A program made the translations under genes and the position numbers. Positions 1 to 11,042 of a DNA stretch of 64,000 nt are shown piece by piece. The stretch is from assembly GCF_013334205.1 (NCBI RefSeq), contig NZ_CP054424.1, forward strand, positions 1,570,001-1,634,000. Reading direction: 5' to 3'. Below the pieces are notes generated by a model that was not told where the DNA came from, made no database searches, and saw only the letters and a list, made by a program, of their open reading frames with translations. Numbering within the stretch: position 1 is the first letter of the stretch; each line of letters begins with the position of its first letter. The stretch is from Rhodoferax sp. BAB1. GTDB taxonomy: Bacteria; Pseudomonadota; Gammaproteobacteria; Burkholderiales; Burkholderiaceae_C.

Positions 1-1226
1 TGCATGCCCACGGCCATCAGACAACGGCCCTGCCATTGCTGCTGCCAGAAATCACGCGCCTGGCGCGAAATGGCGGCGCCATCGGCATCGGGCGTATCCG
101 GCACCATGGGCGGAAACGCCCGCAATGCCGCGCGATGGCCGCGATCCGGGAAGGGTGCGTCATAGGCCGCAGCTTCCTGTTGAGTCATCAAGGGGTTGCC
201 GCGTGACAGCAGGCGTCCGACGCTGTAATCCGGTTTTTTGGCGCACATCTCGCGCCAGGCCAGAAACCCCGCCGGCAAGGGCTGATCGCCGGTGGCCAGC
301 AGGGTGTTCATCACCAGCAGATCCTGGTAACGCTGCGGTGCCGCCATGGGCAGGGTCAGGCCCAGCAGCCCGCCCCAGTCCTGCACGACCAGCACGATAT
401 TGCTCAGATCGAGCCGTTCGACGAACTCCAGCAGCACCTGACGGTGCCAGCTGAAGCTGTGGGCGGATTCCCTCTTGGGCTTGTCGCTGCGACCGAAACC
501 GATCAAGTCCGGCGCCACGACCCGGTTGCCGGCCGCCAGGAAAACCGGAACCATCTTGCGGTAGAGGTAGCTCCAGCTCGGGTTGCCGTGCAGGCACAGC
601 CAGGTCATCGGAGCATCATGCGGACCTTCGTCCAGGTAATGCAGGCGCAGGCCGGCCAGCGCCGGCAGGTCGCTGAGGTAGTGTGGCGCCCAGGGATACG
701 CCGGCAGGTCGACAAAACACGCGTCGGGTGTACGCACGGCGTCTTCGCGCACCGGCTGGCTCAGGCGACGCTGCGCCTCCCGTTTGCGCTGGAAAAAGTC
801 CTGCAGGAGCGCGCCGCATTCCTGCGCCAGCACACCTCCCTGCACGGCTGTCTGGTGGTTGAGCTGCGACTGGGCGAACAGGTCCAGCACCGAACCGGCC
901 GCGCCGGTCTTGGGATCGGGTGCGCCGAACACCACGCGCTTGAGCCGGGCGTGCAGCAAAGCGCCGGCGCACATGGGACAGGGTTCCAGCGTGACGTAGA
1001 GCTCGCAATCCTCCAGCCGGTAGTTGCCGAGTCTGGCGGCCCCAGCGCGCAAGGCCCGGATCTCGGCATGCGCCGTGGGGTCCTGGCTGACTATGGGCGC
1101 GTTGTGGCCGGTCGCGATCACGACGCCCTGGTGCACCAGCACGGCGCCCACCGGCACCTCGCCGGCCTCGGCGGCCTGGCGCGCCAGCGCCAGGGCCTGT
1201 TCCATGAAGACGGTTTCAGTGGCCAT
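1..1226 (-). CDS. tadA: TadA tRNA adenosine deaminase fused to a haloalkane-dehalogenase-like alpha/beta hydrolase (partial)
   Basis: One open frame of 408 codons that runs off the left edge, so the C-terminus is missing. Residues 1 to about 150 are a complete TadA domain: zinc and proton-shuttle motif HAE at 53-55 and PCPMC with Cys83 and Cys86. TadA converts A34 to inosine in tRNA-Arg. After a short linker, residues from about 170 form an alpha/beta hydrolase: oxyanion motif HGNPSW at 213-218 and VVQDWGG with Asp283 in the nucleophile position, the haloalkane dehalogenase signature. I read the junction base by base and found no stop or frameshift. The ATG overlaps the 3' end of the PaiB-like gene by 11 bp, suggesting translational coupling. 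The TadA activity is certain by motif; the hydrolase substrate is unknown. Confidence 0.9.
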   Translation of the reverse strand, partial: MATETVFMEQALALARQAAEAGEVPVGAVLVHQGVVIATGHNAPIVSQDPTAHAEIRALRAGAARLGNYRLEDCELYVTLEPCPMCAGALLHARLKRVVFGAPDPKTGAAGSVLDLFAQSQLNHQTAVQGGVLAQECGALLQDFFQRKREAQRRLSQPVREDAVRTPDACFVDLPAYPWAPHYLSDLPALAGLRLHYLDEGPHDAPMTWLCLHGNPSWSYLYRKMVPVFLAAGNRVVAPDLIGFGRSDKPKRESAHSFSWHRQVLLEFVERLDLSNIVLVVQDWGGLLGLTLPMAAPQRYQDLLVMNTLLATGDQPLPAGFLAWREMCAKKPDYSVGRLLSRGNPLMTQQEAAAYDAPFPDRGHRAALRAFPPMVPDTPDADGAAISRQARDFWQQQWQGRCLMAVGM

Positions 1227-1836
1227 GCAGCCCCAGGCGTTCCATCCAGGCCGCCAGTTCGCGCTCGTTGGCATTGCCCGCGGCGTAAGCGGCTTTCATC
1301 GCCGCGTGCGCTTCGGGACGGTGCTGGTTCAGCTTGAGCTTGCACTGCAGTGCCGTCACACGCAGCTCGAAAGCCACGATGCCGGCCAGCATCTTGTGCG
1401 CATAGTCCTCCCCCAGGCTGCGCCACTGTGCTGCGTAGGCCGGCTCATGGTCGCCGATGAGCTTTTTCAGCAGCCCGTCCTTGGCCTCGGCGCCCTCGAC
1501 CAGGCTGGCCTGCACGGTGCAGTGCACGGCCAGGTAGTTCCAGGTGGGGACACGCGCCAGGTCAGGATAGACACTGGCCGACATATAGGCATGCGGCCCC
1601 ATGAAGGTCACCACGGCCTGCGGGCGGGCCTGCAGATAGCGCCAGTGCGGGTTGGGCCGGGCCACGTGCCCGAGCAGTACCAGTTGCTCGCCTTCTTCCT
1701 GCACATGCAAGGGCAGGTGCGTGACATAGGGCAGGCCTTCGTCATCCGGGCAGATGAGGCTGGCAAAGGGAAACCCGCGCATCAGGGCCAGGGCATGCGC
1801 GCGATCTTCGGATCGGAATTGGGGAGGCAGGTACAT
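1216..1836 (-). CDS. FMN-binding negative transcriptional regulator, PaiB family
   Basis: A 206-residue protein starting MYLPPQF, the usual PaiB beginning; an ATG 11 codons upstream is in frame but adds a tail the family lacks. The body has the split-barrel FMN-binding fold pattern, including the stretch GPHAYMSASVYP, typical of PaiB and related flavoproteins. PaiB of Bacillus represses sporulation and protease genes; in Proteobacteria the role is mostly unknown. It is followed by tadA with an 11-bp overlap, so the two are probably cotranscribed. Family assignment is firm, biological role is not. Confidence 0.85.
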   Translation of the reverse strand: MYLPPQFRSEDRAHALALMRGFPFASLICPDDEGLPYVTHLPLHVQEEGEQLVLLGHVARPNPHWRYLQARPQAVVTFMGPHAYMSASVYPDLARVPTWNYLAVHCTVQASLVEGAEAKDGLLKKLIGDHEPAYAAQWRSLGEDYAHKMLAGIVAFELRVTALQCKLKLNQHRPEAHAAMKAAYAAGNANERELAAWMERLGLHGH

Positions 1837-1877
1837 GGTGTTCCCCGAGAGTCTATCCCGACCGCACACCCCAGTCC

Positions 1878-3371
1878 TCAGGCAAGCGCCGCCACAACCG
1901 TGCGGTTGCGCCCCTGCTGCTTGGCGGCGTACAGCGCCTGATCGGCCCGCTTCAGGGCCGCCTCGGGTGAGCGGTCGTCGGCGGCCATGAGGCTGGCGCC
2001 GATGCTGATGCTGTAAGCAATCTCGTGCTTGCCGTAGGCGACCGGGCTGCGCCCTGCTTGCTCCCGCAGACGCTCGGCCAGCGTGCGCAAGCCGTCCAGG
2101 TCGGTGTTGGGCAGGATCACGACAAACTCCTCGCCCCCCCAGCGCCCGGCGCTGTCGATGCCACGCAAGTGCAGGCGCAGCTGCCCGGCCAGCGCCCGTA
2201 TCACGGCATCACCGGCATCGTGCCCGTACTGGTCGTTGATGGCTTTGAAATGGTCGATATCGATCATCAGCAGCCCGGAGGGCTCGCCGCGCAAGGCCCG
2301 CTTCCATTGCTCCTGTATGCAGGATTCGCTGACGCGCCGGTTGTTCAGGCCGGTCAGGGCATCGGTACGCGCCATGACCGCGAGCTCGGCATTGGCCTGT
2401 TCCAGCTTGTGGATGAGTTCGCTGGACAGGGCTTGCCAACGCATGAAAAGACGGTAGCCGAAAAAGGCCAGGAACAGGATGATGAGCGCGAAGATCCAGT
2501 AGAACACCCAGCCGGTGGCACGCAGGATTTCGGCTGCCTGCACGATCGTCGCGGTTTCACCGCCCTCGATCGCCTGCCCGATCCGGCTGCTGCCCAGGCC
2601 GATCGTGGCAAAGCCATAGGCCAGCACCCCCAGCAGCATGACCGCGATGAGCTGAAGCACCCGACGGCGTTGCTGCGGTACATCCTGGTTCATGTAGGCC
2701 GGGTTGTCCCGCTGCCAGCGTACGATGGCAGGCTGGCTGGCGTACAGCAGCGGCCCCACCAACAGCACGCTCTGGAGAAAGGCCCCCAGCCACCAGCCCT
2801 GCCAGATCGGCAGTGCGGCGGTGGTGTCGATGCGGTTGGTATAGCACCAGACCAGCGCTCCGGCGGAACCGAACACACTGGCGACAAACGACAGGGGGAT
2901 GTAGACCAGCAGGGACTCCAGCGTGCGCAGTCTGCGCGACACGGCAACCGCGCGATAGCCCAGCACCAGCACGGCAAAGCCCAGGGGATTGGCACAGGCA
3001 AACAGCAGCGACCAGGCCAGTGGCATGCCGGCATAAAGTGCCAGTGAGAGCGTGGCCAGGTAAGCCGGGATCGCCCCCCACCACCAGCCGAAACTCAGGG
3101 TCCACCAGAGGCAGATCAGCAGCGGTGGGTAGACGGTGATGTAGATGTCCACCCCGCCAAAGGACAGTGGCAGACCGGACCACTGCTGGGTCACCGTGGC
3201 CAGGCCCAGGAGGATGCTGAGGACGATGCTGAGCAGCCAGCCACCGAGCGTGACAACAAGTGTGCGGCGGGAAGCTCGCTGCCAGAGCCGCCGAAAAGCC
3301 ACGGAACGGAATGCCTCCAGCGTGCCCTGGGCCAGGGGCAGGACATCGTGATCGGGCAGCCGTTTGCTCAC
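1878..3371 (-). CDS. Membrane-bound diguanylate cyclase (GGDEF) with N-terminal multi-helix sensor
   Basis: A 497-residue protein. Residues about 38-310 hold seven or eight hydrophobic helices arranged like a MASE1-type sensor. After a short helix (about 315-335) comes a GGDEF domain with the active-site motif GGEEF at 412-416 and TDALTGLNNRR at its start. An allosteric I-site is present: RGID at 403-406, exactly five residues before GGEEF. The protein should make cyclic di-GMP from two GTP and be inhibited by its product. No EAL or HD-GYP domain is attached and no obvious partner gene lies next to it. The sensed signal cannot be predicted. Confidence 0.92.
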   Translation of the reverse strand: MSKRLPDHDVLPLAQGTLEAFRSVAFRRLWQRASRRTLVVTLGGWLLSIVLSILLGLATVTQQWSGLPLSFGGVDIYITVYPPLLICLWWTLSFGWWWGAIPAYLATLSLALYAGMPLAWSLLFACANPLGFAVLVLGYRAVAVSRRLRTLESLLVYIPLSFVASVFGSAGALVWCYTNRIDTTAALPIWQGWWLGAFLQSVLLVGPLLYASQPAIVRWQRDNPAYMNQDVPQQRRRVLQLIAVMLLGVLAYGFATIGLGSSRIGQAIEGGETATIVQAAEILRATGWVFYWIFALIILFLAFFGYRLFMRWQALSSELIHKLEQANAELAVMARTDALTGLNNRRVSESCIQEQWKRALRGEPSGLLMIDIDHFKAINDQYGHDAGDAVIRALAGQLRLHLRGIDSAGRWGGEEFVVILPNTDLDGLRTLAERLREQAGRSPVAYGKHEIAYSISIGASLMAADDRSPEAALKRADQALYAAKQQGRNRTVVAALA

Positions 3372-3505
3372 ATCCGCATGATGGCATGTTCCGGCCCGAA
3401 GGTCACCCCCGCTTGATCGGTCTGCATGACCGCGCTGGCCTGCATGGCAGGCTTCTGCTATCTTAGGCTGGAATCAAGACAAGTTCAGGCACGACAGGTA
3501 CAGGC

Positions 3506-5344
3506 ATGAGCGGCGCACTGGTGGGCTTCCGGATCGATGGCGAGAAAAAGCTGCTGCGACTGCATGGCGAGCGCAGCTGCGAAGGCGTGCTGACGGAATT
3601 GATGGCTTATCTGCACCGCGTCAGCGATGCCCGCCTGGAAACCTATGCGCGCACGCTGAAGCCGGTCGGCCCGGAACACGGACCCTTTCCCGGGGAAACC
3701 GACCAGGCCGTGATCCAGGCATTCTTCGAAGACCATTTCGGCGAAACCTGCCCGTCGCAGACGTGGGCGGAGACCTTTGCAGCCTTGCCCGAACTGGAAG
3801 GCTGGCATGCCGGCTTCCCATTCATGCCGGCGGCCGCCATCCAGAGCTGCGGTGACGTCTCCTGGGGCTTTCTGATCGACCTCGAAACCGGCACGCTGCA
3901 GATCTTTGTCAACCGGCATGCGCGTTTCCAGTGGAGCGACATGGCCGATCCCCAACCGGCCTACTGCTCCCTTGCCCTTGCCCATGCACGCCAGCTGACG
4001 GCACACGATCTTTCGGCCCTGCACGGCTTGCTGCACCAGCATTCCTACTCCGACGGCATCGATCCGGTCCTGCCCTTGCAGGATGCCCTGTCGGCGCCCT
4101 TCCCCGGGCCCGGCCCGTGGCAGTCCAGGCTCAAGCTGGCACACGGCCGAGCCCGGCTGTTGCTGGAGCGCGGCCCCCTCAGGGCCAAGCTCAGGCAGGT
4201 CGGCGAACTGCGGCTGGGCGATGCCCACTGTGGAGCCCTGCTGCGCGAAGCGCTGGCCCCGCCCGTGCTGGCGATGGCGCAAGCCATCTACGGGCCGGAT
4301 GCGAATCTCGGGCAGGTCGCCCACGTGGCGGCCCATCTGCCCGCCCTGCCCTACGCACCCGACGACGGCGGTCTGCCCCTGCTCGACCTGGGCCTGAGCG
4401 CGGCTTCCGGGCTGCAGCTGGCCTTGGGGCCGGGCTTTTTCGACGCGGTGCGCTCGCGTTTCCTGGACGCCGGCATGAGCGCACAAGGCTGGCGCTTCCT
4501 GATCAAGCAGGACCAGGGCGTGCTGCGCTTCGTGTTGCAGTTCTTCCCGCCTTCGGCCCGCATCCTGGGCGCCTTCACCCATTTCATCAACCTGCTGGCC
4601 AGTGCGCTGCAAAGCGAACCCCTCAGGATCGAGCGCTGCCAGCCGGCCTTGCGCGGCGTCGAACGCATCCTCGACCGCACGCGTGGTCGTCCGGGCCCGC
4701 TGCGCGAAGACAACGCGCGCATCTTCCTGCGCGCCATCATGCGGGCCCGGCTGTCCGTGGAAGAGGAAGCCAACCTGGCCCACGAAGCGCAGGACGTGTC
4801 CGATTTCGTCTATGCCCACGCGGCCGTCCTTCAGGGGGTGACCTGGCGCTCGCTGTGTCGCCGCTCCGATGCGTGGCACCGGGCGCTGCTGATCACGGTC
4901 GATCCCGACAAGGATGTGCGCTGGCCCGCCCTGCTGCCGGTGTATGCCACCGGCCCCTTCGTCGCCGTGGAGCTCGATTCCGGCTTCTTGCTGGCCGAGG
5001 AAGGCCTGGAACAGCGCCACTGCATCGGCACCTATGCCAATGCCTGCGCCAGCGGCGCCACCCGGGTGTTTTCCCTGCGCCACAAAGGCCGGCGCACCGC
5101 GACCCTCGAACTGCAGCGTGGCCATGATGATGCCTGGCGCATGGTCCAGATCCGTGGCAAGGCCAATACAGTGGTGCAGGATCCGGCCTTGCTGGAAGCG
5201 GCTGGCCGGGTTGCCCAGGCCTATTCCGAGGCGGCGCGCTCGCGCGAGCGCGCGGAGTTCGCAAAGGCGCGCGCGCACGGGCATTCGAGCGGATCTTTAT
5301 CGCCGGCGCTTGCCGCCCCCCTGCAGGAGTACTGGACCGGCTAG
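3506..5344 (+). CDS. PcfJ-domain protein of unknown function
   Basis: A 612-residue protein with no signal peptide or membrane helix. The C-terminal part (about 490-575) carries the PcfJ-like signature: an acidic/Leu segment, then QRHCIGTY around 503-510, a Cys about seven residues later, FSLRHKGRRTATLEL, and QIRGKAN. PcfJ was named from the enterococcal conjugative plasmid pCF10, but such domains also occur in chromosomal proteins with no known function. The first 490 residues resemble nothing I recognise. It stands alone, divergent from the diguanylate cyclase and convergent with guaA. There are no plasmid or transfer genes nearby, so a conjugation role is unlikely. Confidence 0.65.
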   Translation: MSGALVGFRIDGEKKLLRLHGERSCEGVLTELMAYLHRVSDARLETYARTLKPVGPEHGPFPGETDQAVIQAFFEDHFGETCPSQTWAETFAALPELEGWHAGFPFMPAAAIQSCGDVSWGFLIDLETGTLQIFVNRHARFQWSDMADPQPAYCSLALAHARQLTAHDLSALHGLLHQHSYSDGIDPVLPLQDALSAPFPGPGPWQSRLKLAHGRARLLLERGPLRAKLRQVGELRLGDAHCGALLREALAPPVLAMAQAIYGPDANLGQVAHVAAHLPALPYAPDDGGLPLLDLGLSAASGLQLALGPGFFDAVRSRFLDAGMSAQGWRFLIKQDQGVLRFVLQFFPPSARILGAFTHFINLLASALQSEPLRIERCQPALRGVERILDRTRGRPGPLREDNARIFLRAIMRARLSVEEEANLAHEAQDVSDFVYAHAAVLQGVTWRSLCRRSDAWHRALLITVDPDKDVRWPALLPVYATGPFVAVELDSGFLLAEEGLEQRHCIGTYANACASGATRVFSLRHKGRRTATLELQRGHDDAWRMVQIRGKANTVVQDPALLEAAGRVAQAYSEAARSRERAEFAKARAHGHSSGSLSPALAAPLQEYWTG

Positions 5345-5356
5345 ACGGTCCGCCGC

Positions 5357-5372
5357 GCCGCCCGCAGGCGGC
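5357..5372. terminator. Short GC hairpin between convergent PcfJ gene and guaA
   Basis: GCCGCC-CGCA-GGCGGC, a perfect 6-bp stem with a 4-base loop between two converging genes. There is no T-tract on either side, so it is at best a weak or Rho-assisted end. Confidence 0.35.
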
Positions 5373-5384
5373 ACGGTCGACTCA

Positions 5385-6998
5385 TCACTCCCATTCGATG
5401 GTGGCCGGCGGCTTGGAGCTCACGTCATAGGTCACGCGGTTGATGCCGCGCACCTCGTTGATGATGCGCCCCGACACTTTCTTGAGCAGCGCGTAGGGGA
5501 GTTCGGCCCAGTCGGCCGTCATGAAATCGCTGGTCTGCACGGCACGCAGGGCCACCACGTAGTCGTAGGTACGGCCGTCGCCCATCACGCCCACGCTCTT
5601 GACCGGCAGGAAAACCGTGAAGGCCTGGCTGGTCAGCTCGTACCAGGTCTTTCCTGAGTTCGGGTCGAGGGTCGAGCGCAATTCCTCGATGAAAATGGCA
5701 TCGGCCCGGCGCAGCAGGTCGGCGTAATCCTTCTTCACCTCGCCCAGGATGCGCACCCCCAGGCCCGGGCCCGGGAAGGGGTGGCGGTAGACCATGTCGT
5801 GCGGCAGGCCCAGGGCCACGCCGAGTTCGCGCACCTCGTCCTTGAACAGGTCACGCAGCGGTTCCAGCAGCTTCAGGCCCAGCTGCTCCGGCAGGCCGCC
5901 CACGTTGTGGTGGCTCTTGATGGTGACGGCCTTCTTGCTCTTGGCGCCACCGGACTCGATCACGTCGGGGTAGATGGTGCCCTGGGCCAGCCACTTGGCG
6001 CCCTTGGCGCCCTCGCCCTTGAGCTTGGCGGCTTCCGCCTTGAAAACGTCGACGAAGAGGCCGCCGATGATCTTGCGCTTCTGCTCGGGTTCGCTGACAC
6101 CGGCCAGCTTGCCCAGGAAGAGCTCGCTGGCGTCGACGCGGATCACCTTGGCGTGCAGCTTGCCGGCGAACATGTCCATGACCATGTCGCCCTCGTTCAG
6201 GCGCAGCAGGCCATGGTCCACGAAAACGCAGGTCAGCTGGTCGCCGATGGCGCGGTGGATCAGGGCCGCGGCCACCGACGAGTCGACGCCGCCGGACAGG
6301 CCCAGGATGACCTCCTCGTCGCCCACCTGTTTGCGGATCGCCTCCACCGCCTCCTTGACGTGGTCGCGCATGACCCAGTCAGCGCGGGTGCCGCAGATCT
6401 CCAGCACGAAACGCTCCAGGATGGCCCGGCCCTGCACGGTGTGCGTGACTTCCGGGTGGAACTGCACGGCGTAGAAACGGCGCTGCTCGTCGGCCATGCC
6501 GGCGATGGGGCAGCTGGGCGTGCTGGCCATGAGCTTGAAACCGGGCGGGAAGGCCGTGACCTTGTCACCGTGGCTCATCCAGACCTTGAGCATGCCGTGG
6601 CCTTCAGGGGTGCTGAAGTCGGCAATGTCTTTCAGCAGTGCCGTGTGGCCGTGGGCCCGGACCTCGGCATAACCGAACTCGCGCTGGTGGCCGCTTTCCA
6701 CCTTGCCCCCCAGCTGCTGCGCCATGGTCTGCATGCCGTAGCAGATGCCCAGCACCGGCACGCCCAGCTCGAACACCGCCTGCGGCGCCTTGTCGGTCGT
6801 TTCCTCGTAGACGCTGGCGTGGCTGCCCGAGAGGATCACGCCCTTGAGCTGGCCGTCCGCCGCGAACTGCCGCACCCAGTCATCCGTCACGTCGCAGGGA
6901 TGGACCTCGCAGTACACATGCGCTTCGCGCACACGGCGCGCGATCAGTTGCGTGACCTGGGAGCCGAAATCGAGGATGAGGATTTTCTGGTGTTGCAT
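5385..6998 (-). CDS. guaA: GMP synthase (glutamine-hydrolysing)
   Basis: A 537-residue protein of normal length. The N-terminal class I glutamine amidotransferase domain has the nucleophile in GICYGMQ (Cys86). The ATP-pyrophosphatase domain has the PP-loop LSGGVDSS, and the C-terminal dimerisation domain ends PPATIEWE as in other GuaA proteins. It converts XMP to GMP using ATP and glutamine. It lies 84 bp behind guaB on the same strand, so the two last steps of GMP synthesis are encoded together. Confidence 0.98.
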   Translation of the reverse strand: MQHQKILILDFGSQVTQLIARRVREAHVYCEVHPCDVTDDWVRQFAADGQLKGVILSGSHASVYEETTDKAPQAVFELGVPVLGICYGMQTMAQQLGGKVESGHQREFGYAEVRAHGHTALLKDIADFSTPEGHGMLKVWMSHGDKVTAFPPGFKLMASTPSCPIAGMADEQRRFYAVQFHPEVTHTVQGRAILERFVLEICGTRADWVMRDHVKEAVEAIRKQVGDEEVILGLSGGVDSSVAAALIHRAIGDQLTCVFVDHGLLRLNEGDMVMDMFAGKLHAKVIRVDASELFLGKLAGVSEPEQKRKIIGGLFVDVFKAEAAKLKGEGAKGAKWLAQGTIYPDVIESGGAKSKKAVTIKSHHNVGGLPEQLGLKLLEPLRDLFKDEVRELGVALGLPHDMVYRHPFPGPGLGVRILGEVKKDYADLLRRADAIFIEELRSTLDPNSGKTWYELTSQAFTVFLPVKSVGVMGDGRTYDYVVALRAVQTSDFMTADWAELPYALLKKVSGRIINEVRGINRVTYDVSSKPPATIEWE

Positions 6999-7035
6999 GG
7001 CGATACAGGAACGGTTCGGTCCATCTGAAAGGCGA

Positions 7036-7068
7036 AGGCCCGAACGCCGTGGATGGGGGTTCGGGCCT
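7036..7068 (-). other. Hairpin between guaB and guaA
   Basis: AGGCCCGAAC at 7036-7045 pairs perfectly with GTTCGGGCCT at 7059-7068, a 10-bp stem with a 13-base loop. It fills most of the guaB-guaA gap. On the transcribed strand no U-tract follows, so it is more likely a processing or partial read-through element than a full terminator. Confidence 0.4.
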
Positions 7069-7082
7069 GGGCTGCGGGTGTT

Positions 7083-8663
<1,581 letters not shown>

Positions 8664-8676
8664 CTACACTGTTGCC

Positions 8677-9171
8677 ATGAAACCGATCCGCCCCCTGATC
8701 TGCATGGCCCTGTGCCTCTATGCGCTCGCGGCCAGTGCCCAATGGCAATGGATGGACAAGGATGGCCGCAAGGTCTTCAGCGACCGGCCGCCACCGGCGG
8801 ATATTCCGGAAAAAAGCATCCTCAAGCGCCCGGGTAACCGCGGACCCGCCGTGACGGCCGTACCACCTGTTGCCGCAGTGCCTGCGGCCGCCGGTGCCGC
8901 TACGGCCCCAGCCGGCGTGGACAAGTCCCTGCAGGACAAGAAGAAGCAGGCCGAGGAGGCCGAAGCCGCCAAGCGCAAGGCCGAGGAGGAACGGGTTGCC
9001 AAGGCGATGGCCGAGAACTGCGCGCGAGCACAGCAGGCCAAGGCCAGCTTCGACTCTGGAATGCGGATCAGTCGCTTGAACGAAAAAGGTGAACGTGAGT
9101 TCATGGACGAGACAGCCCGGGCTGCCGAGGGCGAGCGACTTCAGTCCATCATCAACCAGAACTGCAAGTAA
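8677..9171 (+). CDS. DUF4124-type periplasmic protein
   Basis: A 164-residue protein. Residues 1-21 form a signal peptide ending AASA, followed directly by [19 protein letters not shown], the DUF4124 signature found in many Burkholderiales. The middle is Ala/Pro/Val-rich (about 50-85), then a Lys/Glu/Ala-rich segment likely to be coiled coil (about 88-115), and a Cys-containing tail. Function is unknown. It is convergent with rnfH, their ends touching (9171/9172). Confidence 0.75.
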   Translation: MKPIRPLICMALCLYALAASAQWQWMDKDGRKVFSDRPPPADIPEKSILKRPGNRGPAVTAVPPVAAVPAAAGAATAPAGVDKSLQDKKKQAEEAEAAKRKAEEERVAKAMAENCARAQQAKASFDSGMRISRLNEKGEREFMDETARAAEGERLQSIINQNCK

Positions 9172-9519
9172 TCAGTAGCCGGACCTGGCGCCGGCGCGTT
9201 TCTTGGCGAAGAGGCCGGTGCGACCCTTGCCCTGGCTGGTGAAACGTTCGCGCCGGGCCACTTTCGGGTCGACCCTCAGGGCGCGGTAGACCTCCACCCG
9301 GTCCCGGCTGCGCAAGACTTGGCTGCGTGCCGCCTTGCGCCCCCAGACACCCACCGCCACCTGCGCCAGATCGAGTTCCGGGTACAGCGCCGCCAGTCCG
9401 CTGGCTTCCAGTGCCTGAGCCACGGTCGCACCCGCCGGCAGGCGCAGCGCGATCTCCCGCACCTGACGGGCCAGCGGCGCATAGGCGACTAGCACCTCGA
9501 TGTCCAGCTCAGGCGCCAT
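9172..9519 (-). CDS. rnfH: RnfH family protein (UPF0125)
   Basis: A 115-residue protein with a beta-grasp core: DIEVLVAYA at the start, [15 protein letters not shown] and VGVWGRKAA in the order typical of RnfH. The start codon overlaps the end of ratA by 11 bp, and ratA-rnfH beside smpB is the widely conserved order. The basic tail (about 90-115) is longer than in E. coli RnfH. Its molecular role is unclear; the name comes from rnf clusters, which are absent here. Confidence 0.88.
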   Translation of the reverse strand: MAPELDIEVLVAYAPLARQVREIALRLPAGATVAQALEASGLAALYPELDLAQVAVGVWGRKAARSQVLRSRDRVEVYRALRVDPKVARRERFTSQGKGRTGLFAKKRAGARSGY

Positions 9520-9952
9520 AGACCTGCTCGGCGCGTTTGACAAAGGCATCCACCAGACTGGCCGCGATCTTGTCGAACACCGGCCCGACCAGCTTGCCCA
9601 GCAGGGCATTGGAAAAACCGTAGCTCAGGGACAGCTCGACCTTGCAGGCCCGCTGCCCGCCCTCGCCCACCGGCAGGAAATTCCACCGGCCCTCGAGTTG
9701 CGAGAACGGTCCCTTGACCAGTTCCATCTTCACCTCGCTGCCGGGGATGTGGCTGTTGCGGGTGGTGAAGCTCTGGTGGATGCCGCTGAAAGCAATGCCG
9801 ACCTCGGCCGTGGCACCTCCCTCATGGGCCTCGATGATGCGGGCGTGATCGCACCAGGGCAGGAACTGGGGATAGTCGGCCACACCGATGACCAATTCGT
9901 ACATTTCCTGCGGGCTGTACCAGATGAGAACGGACTTGTGAACGGTTTTCAT
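9509..9952 (-). CDS. ratA: RatA family ubiquinone-binding/START-like protein
   Basis: A 147-residue protein starting [21 protein letters not shown], with the polyketide cyclase/START-like pattern ([34 protein letters not shown]). Members bind ubiquinone (Coq10-like) and E. coli RatA was reported to block 70S formation. It is divergent from smpB with a 63-bp gap that must hold both promoters, and overlaps rnfH by 11 bp. Confidence 0.9.
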   Translation of the reverse strand: MKTVHKSVLIWYSPQEMYELVIGVADYPQFLPWCDHARIIEAHEGGATAEVGIAFSGIHQSFTTRNSHIPGSEVKMELVKGPFSQLEGRWNFLPVGEGGQRACKVELSLSYGFSNALLGKLVGPVFDKIAASLVDAFVKRAEQVYGA

Positions 9953-10015
9953 AGAATGCAGGGCTCGCACCCCAAACGGAATTGTAAGTTTGGCGCCTGC
10001 CCTCACCTGATCTCC

Positions 10016-10489
10016 ATGGCCAAAAAACCCGAAACATCTGCCCGCATTGCCGACAACAAGAAGGCCGTCTTCAATTATTTCATCGAGGAACGCTTCGAGG
10101 CCGGCATGGTGCTGCAGGGCTGGGAAGTCAAGGCCGCCCGTGAAGGCAAGGTCCAGCTCACCGACGGTTATGTCGTGATCCGCGAGGGCGAGATGTACAT
10201 CATCGGCTGTCAGATCAACGCCCTCAAGACCGCCTCCACCCACGTCAGCCCGGATGCCGTGCGGACCAAGAAGCTGCTGCTGAAAAAAGACGAGATCCGC
10301 CGCCTTTCGGCCAAAGTCGAGCAGAAGGGCTACACCCTGGTGCCGCTCAACCTGCACTGGAAGAACGGCAAGATCAAATGTGAGATCGGCCTGGCCAAGG
10401 GCAAGGCCGAGCACGACAAACGCGACACCATCAAGGACCGTGAGGGCAAGCGCGAGGTGGAGCGCGCCATGAAGTCACGCCAGCGCTGA
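10016..10489 (+). CDS. smpB: SsrA-binding protein SmpB
   Basis: A 157-residue protein of standard length, starting [17 protein letters not shown] and containing [20 protein letters not shown], the SmpB hallmark. The basic C-terminal tail ends MKSRQR and should be disordered until it enters the ribosomal mRNA channel. It delivers tmRNA to stalled ribosomes. The tmRNA gene itself is not in this window. Confidence 0.98.
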   Translation: MAKKPETSARIADNKKAVFNYFIEERFEAGMVLQGWEVKAAREGKVQLTDGYVVIREGEMYIIGCQINALKTASTHVSPDAVRTKKLLLKKDEIRRLSAKVEQKGYTLVPLNLHWKNGKIKCEIGLAKGKAEHDKRDTIKDREGKREVERAMKSRQR

Positions 10490-10572
10490 CACGAAATTGA
10501 AACACTGCTGACATACAAACGAGGGGCGCCTCGGCTCACTGCGAGGTGTCGTCCAACCCTAGGAGTATGTCC

Positions 10573-10962
10573 ATGAAAAAATCGCTAGCACTTCTCGCCG
10601 CCCTCGCGGCTGCCACCCTGCTGACCGCCTGCGGCACCCTCGGCACCTCGTCCGGCAGCATGCCCACCCAGGCTGCCGACGGCACCTTGGTCGGCCCCAG
10701 CGGCATGACCCTCTATACCTTCAAGAAGGACGGCAAGAACACCGGCATGTCCGAATGCTATGACCAGTGCGCCATCAACTGGCCCCCGTTGACGGTCGCC
10801 GCCGGCAAGCACCCGAGCAAGGAATTCACCATCGTCATTCGCGCCGATGGCAGCCAGCAATGGGCTTTCAAGGGGCAACCCCTCTATTTCTACGCCAAAG
10901 ACACCAAGCCGGGCGACAAGCTGGGCGACGGCGTGGGTGGTAACTGGAACGTCGCCAAGTAA
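10573..10962 (+). CDS. COG4315 small secreted lipoprotein
   Basis: A 129-residue protein. The ATG at 10573 is preceded by AGGAG at 10561-10565 and starts a lipoprotein signal ending LLTACG, with Cys as the lipidation site. The mature part carries the COG4315 repeat pattern: GMTLYTFKKD, CYDQC around a paired Cys motif, WPPL, and QPLYFYAKD. The function of this family is unknown. A paralogue without lipobox lies at 55225-55614 inside an ECF sigma operon; both share the TxY.F-CxxxC-W-KPLYxF layout. A strong terminator follows. Confidence 0.82.
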   Translation: MKKSLALLAALAAATLLTACGTLGTSSGSMPTQAADGTLVGPSGMTLYTFKKDGKNTGMSECYDQCAINWPPLTVAAGKHPSKEFTIVIRADGSQQWAFKGQPLYFYAKDTKPGDKLGDGVGGNWNVAK

Positions 10963-11016
10963 GCATCGCCCCCACCAGCCGGGCCGGCGGATCAGAGCGC
11001 CAGACCGCGCACCAGA

Positions 11017-11042
11017 AAGCCGCGGTCAGCCGCGGCTTTTCT
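11017..11042 (+). terminator. Rho-independent terminator
   Basis: AAGCCGCGG-TCAG-CCGCGGCTT, a perfect 9-bp stem at 11017-11038 followed by TTCTT. It ends the COG4315 lipoprotein transcript; the opposite strand may also use it for the convergent hydratase gene. Confidence 0.85.

Noticed and set aside
160..597. A closed 145-codon frame at the left end
   Set aside because: It is a shifted frame over the hydrolase half of the TadA fusion; the true frame continues out of the window.
3485..5284. A 599-codon open frame antisense to the PcfJ-domain gene
   Set aside because: The plus-strand product has recognisable PcfJ motifs; the antisense product is low-complexity and without a ribosome-binding site.
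6999..7082. Purine riboswitch between guaB and guaA
   Set aside because: Only a simple hairpin is present; no three-way junction with conserved loops could be drawn.
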